Shown here: one piece after another, positions 1 through 8,818 of the stretch
Layout of the letters: each line of letters starts with the position of its first letter
Position numbering within the stretch: the first letter of the stretch is position 1
From: Phytomonas francai
Lineage: Eukaryota; Euglenozoa; Kinetoplastea; Trypanosomatida; Trypanosomatidae
Assembly (NCBI GenBank): GCA_001766655.1
Contig: MJCC01000014.1
Span: 207,590-236,768 of the forward strand
Reading direction: 5' to 3'
DNA length: 29,179 bases
Notes under the pieces: model-generated
The model's input: only the letters and a program-made list of their open reading frames with translations
Databases searched by the model: none
What the model was told of the DNA's origin: nothing
Translations under genes and position numbers: made by a program

Positions 1-1403
1 TAAACCTCAGGAAGAGTGCAAAAAGAAAGCATGCGAGGGAGCTGGTATATCAGACTGTTTTAACGCTTCGTTTGTGGTATGTGTAAACAACAGGTACATA
101 AAAGGATCCATGCTATCGTACCTCGTTGTTTAGAATGGACACAGGAAGTAAACCACATACAAACAAGAAAAGTTCATCGCATTGCAAGCCAACAGTGGAA
201 AATGAGGAATACCAATTCTCAGGTTAAGCACAATGGTATGATACTAGCTAGCGACTTTTTGCGCTATTCTGGGAGGGGAGAGGGGGGACGAAAGCGAAAA
301 ATACTTGTTATACCGGTGCAACAATTTGACTGCATATTCGCATATCAATACAGGGAAGATACCCCAAAGTCGTTCGGAGTCTTCCATTATCGTGCGTATC
401 CCCTCCTACAAGTTACCAAAAGCACAATGATTACTAAAAACTGTTATAAAAATTCAAGATTTCAGTGCTTAAAAGAAAACAAGAAATATTTATTTTGGTT
501 CCTCCTTTCACCCTACCTATCCCATGGCGTGGCTATCTTTTTTTGATCGCTCGTCTATGGGGGGCCATAAAGACGTGATAACACACACGTCTCATCTGGC
601 ATCCAATATAGTACGCTTAGGGACGGGTAATTAAAGTAGACGAATCTATACACGAACTTCATAATAAAAATATTAAATCTATAAAAGCATGTTTCCTAAT
701 AGCGTAACTAAATAATGAAAGGGATTAGAGCTCTCGGTCTGGAAACCAAAGCAAAATCATACCACAATAGGTAGTCCGTGATAATAATAGTAATCCTATA
801 ATGGTGGTTCGAGGTGCTTGTCACAAATAGAGAAATAAAAACGTGTTAATAAGACGAAAATGATCTTTATTGCTTCTTCTGCACTCTATGCTAACGAGAA
901 GAGAAGGAGGAAAAATTCTTACTTTTATTTCCGTTGGCACACCCTGTGCCCTTTTAAATAAATCTTACCCTTTGATGTATTTACCCCTTTTGTTGTATTT
1001 AGGAAAGAAATCCCTCTAAGCAGTAAGTCCAATGGTTTGCCACCGATTGGAGGTTAGTGTATAAGACAGTTGTGATTTATAGTAATAAAGTCCAGAAGCC
1101 GGTGGTGCAAGCGTCGGTCTCTGTTGAATGATTATGTCCTCTTAAAAATGCGATGCAGGCCACGGAGTTACATTCTTCCTTTTCTTTTCTTCGTGTGTAG
1201 TTTTAGTGGCATTGGTTATAAGTTTATAGTTGTAGTTTACACAATTACCTACAGACCGGATAAGTGTAGATAGAGTGGAGGAGCGGAGTTAGGCGGGGGG
1301 ACAGCAGTAAATACTTCCACCTCATGTGTCTCAAGCCCAGGATTTCGCCAAACAAGGAGGGGACGGAGGGGCTTCCTGCTCCGACTGTGAGCCCCCTTGG
1401 GCG
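1..1403. other. Gene-free left end
   Basis: I see no credible gene here. The longest open frame (79-546, plus strand) runs against the orientation of all genes, begins and ends in AT-rich sequence and resembles no family I know. A purine-rich plus-strand stretch near 897-916 (a pyrimidine tract on the transcribed strand) could be a processing signal downstream of the ABC gene. A G-rich patch lies at about 1288-1302. Confidence 0.6.
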
Positions 1404-2945
1404 TTAATCAACTTCCGAAACATCTGTGTTTTCACTTACATGCATGAGCACCTGCTCAATGGTTTTCGGCAACACGGTGTAGTCCGTGATGTTTAGCCGA
1501 TCCATATTTCCCTCCAGGTGCCTGAAGACCGAGGACAGCTTTGTGTCCGCATGCAGATCATACGTGTAGTGCCTTTCGTGTTTCTCGCTTAGATTGCATG
1601 CGGAGAACGCTTGCGTGAAGAAATCGAATATGGCCGCCTGCACGTCGTCGCTGTCCTCCTCGACGCGGACCCTCACCTGGTAGCCAGAGCCGTACTTGTT
1701 CGTGAGGTAGGTCTTGGTGCCGATGCAGCGCAGGGCGCCCATCGCCATGATCGCCACGCGATGCGCCAGCGCCTCGACCTCCTCCATGTGGTGCGTCGTC
1801 AGCAGGACGGCGCAGTTGTCGGCCGCCGCCTTGACCGCCAGCCAAAGCCCGTGCCGCGCCAGGGGGTCCAGCCCCGCCGACGGCTCGTCGAGGAGCAAAA
1901 CGCGCGGGCCGCCGACAAGCGAGATCGCCAGCGACAGCTTCCTCCGGTTGCCGCCTGACAATTTGTCCGCCCTGACATCTTTGTACTCTGTCAGCTGGCA
2001 GAGGGCAAGCAGGTCCTTTATCGCCTTGCGCCGCATCGCGTACTCGACCCCACGCACGCCGGCGTAGAACCACAGATGCTCCTCCGCCGTCAGCAGGTCG
2101 AACGTGGCGTCGAACTGCGGGCAGTAGCCTATGCACCGGAGGGCCTCCAGGCTTTCCGCTACGGTGTCGTGCCCGCAGATCGAGGCACTCCCTTTCGTTG
2201 GGTAAAGCTCCTGGCAGAGTATCGAGATAGTGGTGGTTTTGCCGGCGCCATTGGCGCCCAAAAGCGCGAACACCTCTTGGTGTTTCACCCCAAAAGTCAA
2301 GTCCCTGACCGCCACTTTGTCACTGCCGTACACTTTGCACAGGTGCTCCGCTCTCACCGGGTCGTTGATGCGGTCTGCCGAGAGCATGACCTCATTCTGC
2401 TCCTTTAGCACATCAGACTCCAGATTCATTCTCTCAAGAGCACCTTCATCCCCACGTCGTCTGCGGAAAAAACGACGCAGCAGATTGGGATTATCTAGAA
2501 TGAGCGCAATGATGAGGAATAACACCGTCTCAGCGGCCATGATAAGGGCAGTGACAGTTTTTGTATCCCGATCGGGTGCAAATTCCGATTTCCCAGATTC
2601 AAACATTCGTAGAACAACGATCAAACTGATGGAAAAGCTAGGGAAGAGTCGGAATATATAATACAGAAATGTTGAAATGGCTCTAACACCTATTACGCTA
2701 ATCACATTAAGGGATGCCCAGAGTGCGATTCCTGTGAACAGAAACAGCGCCAGCACTATATTTTGCGCTGTGGAGTGGTCCTTGAAGAGGAAGCTGAGGA
2801 CATAAACCATGGCCACGCTCGACATGCCGTAAAGGAGTACCAATACCACAAGCATGCCATCAGGGAGGAAATGATGACACACAAACCTGGAGGAAATTGC
2901 AAATATTGCAAGTATGGAGCCGGTAGTCACGAGGTACGACAGCAT
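1404..2945 (-). CDS. ABCA-type ABC transporter, C-terminal part only (5'-truncated, possible pseudogene)
   Basis: This is the last part of an ABC subfamily A transporter, a class of membrane lipid/sterol translocators. The open frame runs from 3038, after an in-frame TGA at 3039-3041, to a TAA at 1404; the first ATG is at 2945. Counting from the TTG at 3008 (534 codons), residues 20-170 carry about five hydrophobic segments, the end of the second membrane domain. A complete nucleotide-binding domain follows: Walker A GANGAGKT (251-258), Q-loop Q298, signature LSGGN (350-354), Walker B LLLDEP (371-376) and H-loop H406. ABCA proteins usually exceed 1,500 residues with two membrane and two ATPase domains, so more than half is missing, and nothing ABCA-like appears in 3042-3388. 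It may be a pseudogene or an expressed half-protein. The ATPase part is much richer in G+C than its surroundings. Confidence 0.85.
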   Translation of the reverse strand: MLSYLVTTGSILAIFAISSRFVCHHFLPDGMLVVLVLLYGMSSVAMVYVLSFLFKDHSTAQNIVLALFLFTGIALWASLNVISVIGVRAISTFLYYIFRLFPSFSISLIVVLRMFESGKSEFAPDRDTKTVTALIMAAETVLFLIIALILDNPNLLRRFFRRRRGDEGALERMNLESDVLKEQNEVMLSADRINDPVRAEHLCKVYGSDKVAVRDLTFGVKHQEVFALLGANGAGKTTTISILCQELYPTKGSASICGHDTVAESLEALRCIGYCPQFDATFDLLTAEEHLWFYAGVRGVEYAMRRKAIKDLLALCQLTEYKDVRADKLSGGNRRKLSLAISLVGGPRVLLLDEPSAGLDPLARHGLWLAVKAAADNCAVLLTTHHMEEVEALAHRVAIMAMGALRCIGTKTYLTNKYGSGYQVRVRVEEDSDDVQAAIFDFFTQAFSACNLSEKHERHYTYDLHADTKLSSVFRHLEGNMDRLNITDYTVLPKTIEQVLMHVSENTDVSEVD

Positions 2946-3041
2946 GTCGAAGATAAATATAACATAAGGCCTTAAAACTTGATCTTGAGACACACATAAA
3001 CTTGACAAGGCAAGCCAACACCCTATTGAAAGCTTAGCTCA

Positions 3042-3388
3042 TGGATTGGGATTCTGGCAACAGGCACAAACAAGGCTGTATACCCTCTCAAGTGTTAATT
3101 GGATTATCTTCTTTCTTTTTGGAATTTTAATTTAGGAAAGCATTCAGATGATATTTAAAATACGATGAAATATCGGAAATTTATGTATTCCGTTAGGAAC
3201 TTTAAGCCTGATGTTTTTCAGGCATACAACATTTGAGGCATAAATAGTGAGATTAATGTATGGGCCAACATACTATTAATACACTATTATATGATTAGTT
3301 TATACGCATCTGTCCTTGTTAGTAATCTTGTGTAAAAATCAATAAACAATATCCTTCCTATGCGCACAATTCTTCTATCTTTTGAAGT
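3042..3388. other. Spacer between GT108 copy A and the ABC gene
   Basis: AT-rich, with stops in all frames. I looked for the missing upstream ABCA coding sequence in the three minus-strand frames near 3042-3120 and did not see it, so the truncation is real and not a single frameshift. Confidence 0.6.
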
Positions 3389-4324
3389 CTAAAAATTAAG
3401 ATCCCCAACTATATCGCCATAGCCCTCAAACGGATAGTCAATGGTGATGCGGCCCTGACATGTGTCCCCTATCCCAGAGTAAAGGTCGCATTTGCCATCC
3501 TCTCGCTTCGCAATCCCGGAGGAAAACACGCAATCCTCCAACAAAGGAATTTTAGCCGGTGCTGGAGGATAGCTCTTCATTGTCCCAATTACTTTTGGTT
3601 CTATAACCTGCCGCGTCTCTAGATCAAACACAAACGAGAAATTCGTGTAAATAGCCAATGGCGCCCCCGATGTATTTGTTTCCGAGAAGCTGTAATGCGC
3701 AATGCAGCCAATCTTGCCACTGGATAGGAGGTAGGCCTGATTTACCCCACCCCAGGTTCCCTCCTCAAATAAATCAATAGGCTTCGCCCCGGCGATCACC
3801 TCCATGCTCAAATTGTCAATGTTATCAATAGTAGTGAAACCGACGTAGACAGCTTCCGCATCGCGCCTACGGGAGAAAACACCAATATGACCGTCCGTTA
3901 GCTCTACCAATCGAATATCCTTCATGTAGTTCGGTCCGGATGTGAAGTAGCGCAAATCCACTGGAGAACCGCGGAAAAAGTGTCCATAGTAGCTAAGTAT
4001 ATCATTTTTTGTTTTCCTTGTGTGAGTACCCCCAAAAATGAATTCACCGTTAATTTTTTGTATGTATGGATCTTCCAACTCCAACGAAAACTCTGGAAGC
4101 ACCGTAAACTCGTCTTTACCAGTTTCCACAAAAAGACGTACGTGAGAATTTGCCCACTCCTCGCGCTTTTCCATACGGCCGTACATGTGTCTTTTCCCTT
4201 TCCACAAGAACGGCACCGAACAGTTATAGACATCCCATCCATCAACACCTCTGAAGGTTAATAATACGCTTTCATATGGTTTTTTAGACGCTTCAAATTC
4301 TTCTTTACGTTTTTTAATCCACAT
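3389..4324 (-). CDS. GT108/DUF1861 beta-1,2-mannosyltransferase/phosphorylase paralogue A
   Basis: 311 aa, ATG start. Members of this family in Leishmania (MTP1-7) transfer mannose from GDP-mannose and reversibly phosphorolyse beta-1,2-mannan (mannogen), the cytosolic carbohydrate reserve. Visible motifs: NCSVPF (35-40), GRMEKREEWANS (49-60), VRLF and GKDEFT (62-73), LEDP (83-86), FTSGPNYMKDIRL, GVFSR, WGGVNQAYLLSSGKIGCIAH and DLYSG..D...[11 protein letters not shown] near the C-terminus. LEDP resembles the EDPR motif that carries the acid Asp in related GH130 phosphorylases, so its Asp is the likely catalytic residue (inference). All motifs the array shares are intact. It is the last array copy transcribed and shares a nearly identical 186-bp tract with copy B. 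The C-terminus GDLNF is typical of the array. Confidence 0.88.
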   Translation of the reverse strand: MWIKKRKEEFEASKKPYESVLLTFRGVDGWDVYNCSVPFLWKGKRHMYGRMEKREEWANSHVRLFVETGKDEFTVLPEFSLELEDPYIQKINGEFIFGGTHTRKTKNDILSYYGHFFRGSPVDLRYFTSGPNYMKDIRLVELTDGHIGVFSRRRDAEAVYVGFTTIDNIDNLSMEVIAGAKPIDLFEEGTWGGVNQAYLLSSGKIGCIAHYSFSETNTSGAPLAIYTNFSFVFDLETRQVIEPKVIGTMKSYPPAPAKIPLLEDCVFSSGIAKREDGKCDLYSGIGDTCQGRITIDYPFEGYGDIVGDLNF

Positions 4325-5499
4325 TGGGTTGCTTAAAAGAATATAATAATTTCGGAAAATGAACCTTTATATAACTTCATTCGAAAAAGAAAAAGAAAAA
4401 GAAAGAAGATATGTGCATTAAATTGTGACCTTGTAATAAATATTCAAGATTTTATTGACATTAAATGCAATCGGTTAATTTTTTTAAAGTAGTCAGATAC
4501 TTTTCTGCGTCTATCACTACGGTATCATTAATAAGAGAAAAAAACTTCCAAATTTTCCATCAACCATAGAGTGTAATCAAGAATAAAAAAAACACATACA
4601 ACGCGATTAAAGATCGCAACTACCCTGCCCAAAAGAGAAGAACATCAATTGTTTAAACTACTTTTTACAAAACGAAGAAAAATGCAAAAGTAACTGCAAT
4701 AATTTTAATTCATACATATCTTTCCTTTTGCTGAACTGATGACATCCTGTTGTGGTAAAGTCTGACCAATTATTGTTTGATTGTTCTTTTTTTTTTGCAT
4801 ATTTTCCACAATCACGCTCATCTTGGTGTTGATACGCGTCATAACCGTTACCCACACTAAATGCTCTAAAATTGTCACCTTCCAAAATTTGCATCAGAAG
4901 AAAACTTCAATAAGATGGGCGGATAGAAACAATAACCGCATCTTTGTTGATATAAGAACAAAAAAAAGGGTATTAAAGAGGCAAACGGGAAAAAATTGAT
5001 TTTATTTCTTGATTTTAGATTTGGTATTCGGAGGCAGCTAATGGTCGAAATTATCAAGGTAAGTCAATCGCTTTGCAACACGTACCTTATTTCAATTATT
5101 TTTTTCATTCACTTGCTATGGAACTATCTCAGTTCTCTCTTTGATTTATGTGTGCATACGAATTTTGTATAAAGATACTACGACTTCCTCTCTTCTCTTT
5201 TTTGAAAAGCATCGTATTATGAAATATCATGCTGTAGAATAAAAGCATAGTAAAGCGTAGAAAACAAACCACTTATTCTGTCATTTTTAAAATAACCCAT
5301 TGTATTCATCATTGATTTCCTATTCTCCTCATTTCTTTCCTCTTACACTTAAACAGAGACAATATAACTCACACACGGGAAAAAAATGATAATAACAGCT
5401 ATGAAAATATATGTGTATGAACCCTGAGCCTTCAATAAATTGCCATCCTGCTTTTGATTTGATCATTTCCTCTTTTCTTTTCTTTTTTTTTGGAGTGGT
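4325..5499. other. Spacer between copies B and A
   Basis: 1,175 bp, the longest spacer inside the array. It is AT-rich with poly-A and poly-T runs and only short chance frames. Apart from the acceptor next to copy A I see no gene or RNA in it. It should hold the 3' UTR of copy B. Confidence 0.55.
4375..4409 (-). promoter_or_regulatory. Predicted spliced-leader acceptor for copy A
   Basis: A 27-base pyrimidine tract on the minus strand (complement of 4383-4409) is followed by the first AG at 4376-4375. This gives a 5' UTR of about 50 nt before the ATG at 4324. Confidence 0.6.
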
Positions 5500-6450
5500 C
5501 TAAAAATCCAAATTACCGACTATCTCACCGTAGCCCTCAAATGGGTAATCAATAGTAATACGCCCCTGTGAGGTATCACAAATGCCGCTGTAGAGATCGC
5601 ACTTCCCGTCCTCCCGCATCACGATACCAGACGAGAAAACATAATCGACGAGGTGATCGGACTTAGTCGAGCAGGCTGGATAGCACGCTTTCGTACCAAT
5701 AATGCGCTCCAAATCAACCTCACGCGTTTCTGGATCGAACACGAAAGAATAGTTTACGCATACCGACAACGCCTTATCATTTTCATCCTTTGAATCGTAA
5801 TGGCATCGAGAGATGCAGCCGATCTTTCCGCTTGATAAGCAAAACGCCTGGCTGACGCCTCCCAATACCCCAGGATGCATCACGTTAAAAGGCTCCGCCG
5901 ATTCTACGGCCTTTTGCGTGAAACCTTCAATTTGATCAATGATGGTAAACCCAATCCAAGGGTAGATATCGGTGCTCGACCGCGTAAAAATTCCGATCCG
6001 CCCATCCTGCATTTGCACTAACCGAACATCCTTCATATTATCCGGACCAGTCGTAAAGTAATGCCCAATCTCTGGATTGCCTTTGTAGAAATCACAATAA
6101 CAGGAAATCAGCCGTCCAACGCTCTTTCGGATCCTTGTGCCGCCGAATATCGGAATCCCGTTGATTTTTTGAATAAACGGATCCTCCAAAAGCCACGTCA
6201 TCCCCTCTGGAAGCACCGTAAACTCGTCTTTACCAGTTTCCACAAAAAGACGTACGTAAGAATTTGCCCACTCCTCGCGCTTTTCCACACGGCCGTACAT
6301 GTGTCTTTTCCCTTTCCACAAGAACGGCACCGAACAGTTATAGACATCCCATCCATCAACACCTCTGAAGGTTAATAATACGCTTTCATAGATCTGCTTT
6401 TTCTCTTCAAAGACTATCTTAGCTTCCTTCAAAACTTGTAATGTTGGCAT
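5500..6450 (-). CDS. GT108/DUF1861 paralogue B, with altered NQ/His motif
   Basis: 316 aa from the ATG at 6450. The open frame runs on to a GTG at 6516, but 6450 matches copy E in length and N-terminal pattern (MPTLQVLKEAKIVFE against MATFEHVKNSKVEFE), and a good splice acceptor lies only 22 nt upstream. NCSVPF, GRVEKREEWANSYVRLF, GKDEFT, LEDP (88-91), TGPDNMKDVRL and the C-terminal IDYPFEGYG are present. However, the array consensus WGGVNQAYLL reads LGGVSQAFCL (196-205), and the His of GCI(A/S)H(Y/H) is replaced: GCISRCHY (211-218). Residues 21-81 are encoded by DNA almost identical to copy A, while the rest has diverged. This may be a functionally shifted enzyme. It is probably still a member of the mannan-turnover family. 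Confidence 0.87.
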   Translation of the reverse strand: MPTLQVLKEAKIVFEEKKQIYESVLLTFRGVDGWDVYNCSVPFLWKGKRHMYGRVEKREEWANSYVRLFVETGKDEFTVLPEGMTWLLEDPFIQKINGIPIFGGTRIRKSVGRLISCYCDFYKGNPEIGHYFTTGPDNMKDVRLVQMQDGRIGIFTRSSTDIYPWIGFTIIDQIEGFTQKAVESAEPFNVMHPGVLGGVSQAFCLSSGKIGCISRCHYDSKDENDKALSVCVNYSFVFDPETREVDLERIIGTKACYPACSTKSDHLVDYVFSSGIVMREDGKCDLYSGICDTSQGRITIDYPFEGYGEIVGNLDF

Positions 6451-6472
6451 CTTAAGCTTCACTTGGGGCTTA

Positions 6473-6498
6473 CTATTGTTTGTGGAAGAAAAGGAAAG
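6473..6498 (-). promoter_or_regulatory. Predicted spliced-leader acceptor for copy B
   Basis: The minus strand reads a pyrimidine tract (complement of 6484-6498) and then an AG at 6474-6473, 22 nt before the ATG at 6450. It lies downstream of the GTG at 6516, which argues against that start. Confidence 0.55.
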
Positions 6499-6516
6499 TA
6501 GTTTCAAGATATCCAC

Positions 6517-7377
6517 AATGAAAAAAAGATAACATCACACAACTTATTCCACTTCTCGTAAAAAAAAAAAAAGAAATGCATACCATAGCACCGAAATACC
6601 CTCGGCAATATTTGAATACGTTTATAAACATTCAAACTCGATTTTAAATATCACAACTTTTCCATCATTATGGATCGCTTCATTATTTCTCATTTCGGTG
6701 GGCTTGCTCTAGGAGTGTGCTCTTAGGAAGGTAACTACTGTAACCCTTGCTCGTATATATTTCCTTTACCACATTAGTGTCCTATCCCTTAAAAAAAAAG
6801 AAATTGATCCTTGGTATTGAATCGTCATTCCCATTTATAACTCTACAACAGTGTTGTCTTGTTTTTCGGAAACATATCGAGAAAGAACTGCAGTAAATGT
6901 CTTCCCCCCCATGCACGCAGACTCGACAACTTCCAACTATAGACTATTATCCTATCTGCCTTGTGGTGTTGGATCCCTAGAAATAGAATTTCATCGGATT
7001 ATTATTTCAGTCTCAAGGATAGTGCTCCCAATGGCAAAAATAAATGAAGGTGAGTTTTCGCTACTTAAAACTTTGAGTTTACTCAGCTCCCCTTAAACTT
7101 CATAACAAAGTCCTAAGAAGCATAATACTAAAAGAATGTCTGCAACACAGGAATTCATCAAATTCTAAAATAGATTATCCCAGTTTGTTCATGATTTTAA
7201 AAAGAATACGCTTCATAAATGCCCAATAAACATATTTTAAAAAATGAGAAGTGTTACTTTTGATTGTGTCTACCGAGTCTATATAGCATAGCTTCCTCCC
7301 CATTATCCACTCATTTTAAATAAACTGTTTATAGAATCACTAATTCATTGTAAATAAAGCTTACGGTGAGTTTGGCA
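6517..7377. other. Spacer between copies C and B
   Basis: AT-rich, with poly-A runs at about 6560-6572 and 6791-6799 and a C-run near 6904. The 81-codon plus-strand frame at 6851-7096 runs against gene orientation and looks like chance. No gene seen. Confidence 0.55.
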
Positions 7378-8319
7378 TTAAAACTTCAACTCTTCCTCGC
7401 TGAGGCCGCCATGGCCTTCAAAGGGATAATCGATGACACCCCTTCCTTCGTGGGTATTGCATAGTCCGCTGTATAAATCGCACCTTCCATCCTCTCGCAT
7501 GACAATACCAGAGGCGAATGCGCAATCGTTTACATGCGGCGCCTTAGAAGGACAGTCCGGAAAAAAATTTCTCGTAGCAATCACGCGAATATCAAGTACC
7601 TTTTTCGTAAGAGGCTCAAATACAAAAGAACTAATGTCGTACACAGTATAAAGGAACCCATCTTGATCTTTCTTCTCGTAGGAGTGATGGCAAATACACC
7701 CAATTTTACCAGTAGATAATAAATACGCCTGGTGCACTGCACACGAGTCCCCCGTAAAATTGTCAAGCTCAAGTGGCGCCGCCTTGGAAATAACATCCAT
7801 ATTCAGATCCTCTAGTTTTGGAATCGTGGTGAAGCTAGGGATGTATTGATTTTGACTGGGATAAACGCCAAAGATTCCTACACCCCCGTCGGATAGTCCC
7901 ACAAGGCGAACGTACTTCATTTGATCCGGCCCACTGGTATAGTAGGAAGGTCGCTCCACCGATCGTTTGTAGAAATCAAGGTACTGTAAGGAGACCTTTC
8001 CGCAATTCTTAATCACACGAGTGCCGCCAAAAAACATCGTATCCTGTATCTTTGAAACAAAGGGGTCCTCAAGGTGGAAATTGAGCTGATTAGGCACGAG
8101 TGTAAATTCATCTTTTCCGGTTTGAACAAACAATCGCACGTGGGATTCTGACCACTCCGTGCGCTTTTCCACACGACCGTATAAATAAACCTTTCCCTGG
8201 TACGTATACGGTACGGAGCAATTAAAAACATCATACCCTTCAACTCCTTTGAAACATACCAACGCACTCTCGTGGATGTTCATGGCACTATCAAAAGAGG
8301 ATTTTGCGCTCGCAGACAT
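7378..8319 (-). CDS. GT108/DUF1861 paralogue C, the most divergent copy
   Basis: 313 aa, ATG start. The family core is clear: NCSVPY, GRVEKRTEW, VRLFVQTGKDEFT, LEDP (83-86), FFGGTR, a TSGPDQMK..RLV segment, DGRCDLYSGLC..HEGR and IDYPFEGHG. Several positions shared by the other copies have changed. MKD is MKY (134-136). The GxFS(R/H) motif is GIFGVYP (148-154; copy B has T for S). The WGG(V/P)NQ motif is SCAVHQ (192-197). The sequence EELKF ends the protein, slightly longer than usual. The frame is intact with no stops, so this looks like a diverged but expressed paralogue and not a relic. Whether it still handles mannose is an open question. Confidence 0.86.
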   Translation of the reverse strand: MSASAKSSFDSAMNIHESALVCFKGVEGYDVFNCSVPYTYQGKVYLYGRVEKRTEWSESHVRLFVQTGKDEFTLVPNQLNFHLEDPFVSKIQDTMFFGGTRVIKNCGKVSLQYLDFYKRSVERPSYYTSGPDQMKYVRLVGLSDGGVGIFGVYPSQNQYIPSFTTIPKLEDLNMDVISKAAPLELDNFTGDSCAVHQAYLLSTGKIGCICHHSYEKKDQDGFLYTVYDISSFVFEPLTKKVLDIRVIATRNFFPDCPSKAPHVNDCAFASGIVMREDGRCDLYSGLCNTHEGRGVIDYPFEGHGGLSEEELKF

Positions 8320-8396
8320 TATTCAAAAAATTTAACTCTATCGATATACTAATTATGTTAAAGTAGAAGCATGTTGAAATGAGAAGTAGCGAAGTG

Positions 8397-8433
8397 CTAA
8401 ATAGGGCACGCAGAGGGGGGGAAGGGGGATGGA
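8397..8433 (-). promoter_or_regulatory. Predicted spliced-leader acceptor for copy C
   Basis: A G/A-rich plus-strand block (8412-8433) is a C/T-rich tract on the minus strand. It is followed by an AG at 8398-8397, giving a 5' UTR of about 77 nt. Confidence 0.55.
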
Positions 8434-8627
8434 AAATGAAACAAATACCTTTGTAAGACAAGATATATTCAATTTTATGGCCATGTACAATAAAGTGAAG
8501 AAATTAAAGTAGCACATTAGGGGCAATAATGCAAAAATAGTAACGATGAGTACATCGAATGTCCTAAATATTAATTTAATAGAAATATTATCATCATTAC
8601 TATTATTATTACTATATATAATAGAAA

Positions 8628-8656
8628 AAGAGAGAGAGAGAGAAAGAGAGAGAGAG
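8628..8656. repeat. GA microsatellite
   Basis: Purine stretch made of GA dinucleotides with a few extra A bases. On the transcribed strand it is a CT tract inside the 3' region of copy D. Confidence 0.85.
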
Positions 8657-8774
8657 ATAAATATACGACAACCACTAATAAATCAATATAATAAGCTGCA
8701 TACTTGAATGCAATAAAAACGTCATCATTTATGAGCACTATCTAATAAAACCAAATGCACATAACTATACAGAT

Positions 8775-8816
8775 ATGTATATAGAGAGAAATATATATAT
8801 ATATATGTATATATTA
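8775..8816. repeat. TA-rich microsatellite left of copy D
   Basis: TATATAGAGAGA followed by alternating AT and GTATATAT. A similar tract in the same orientation lies at 10127-10160, beyond the other end of copy D. Confidence 0.8.
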
Positions 8817-8818
8817 AA

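Larger units (their letters stand above)
8320..8818. other. Spacer between copies D and C
   Basis: AT-rich spacer of 499 bp. It contains the acceptor for copy C, a GA-rich microsatellite and a TA-rich microsatellite just after the copy D stop codon. No gene seen. Confidence 0.6.

Noticed and set aside
79..546. 155-codon plus-strand frame
   Set aside because: Wrong orientation, no motif, and AT-rich spacer composition.
1558..2661. Other-frame and plus-strand frames over the ABC gene
   Set aside because: Shadow frames caused by high G+C; the ABC frame carries all ATPase motifs.
6451..6516. Longer copy B starting at a GTG
   Set aside because: No ATG, a splice acceptor lies downstream of it, and paralogue E matches the shorter start.
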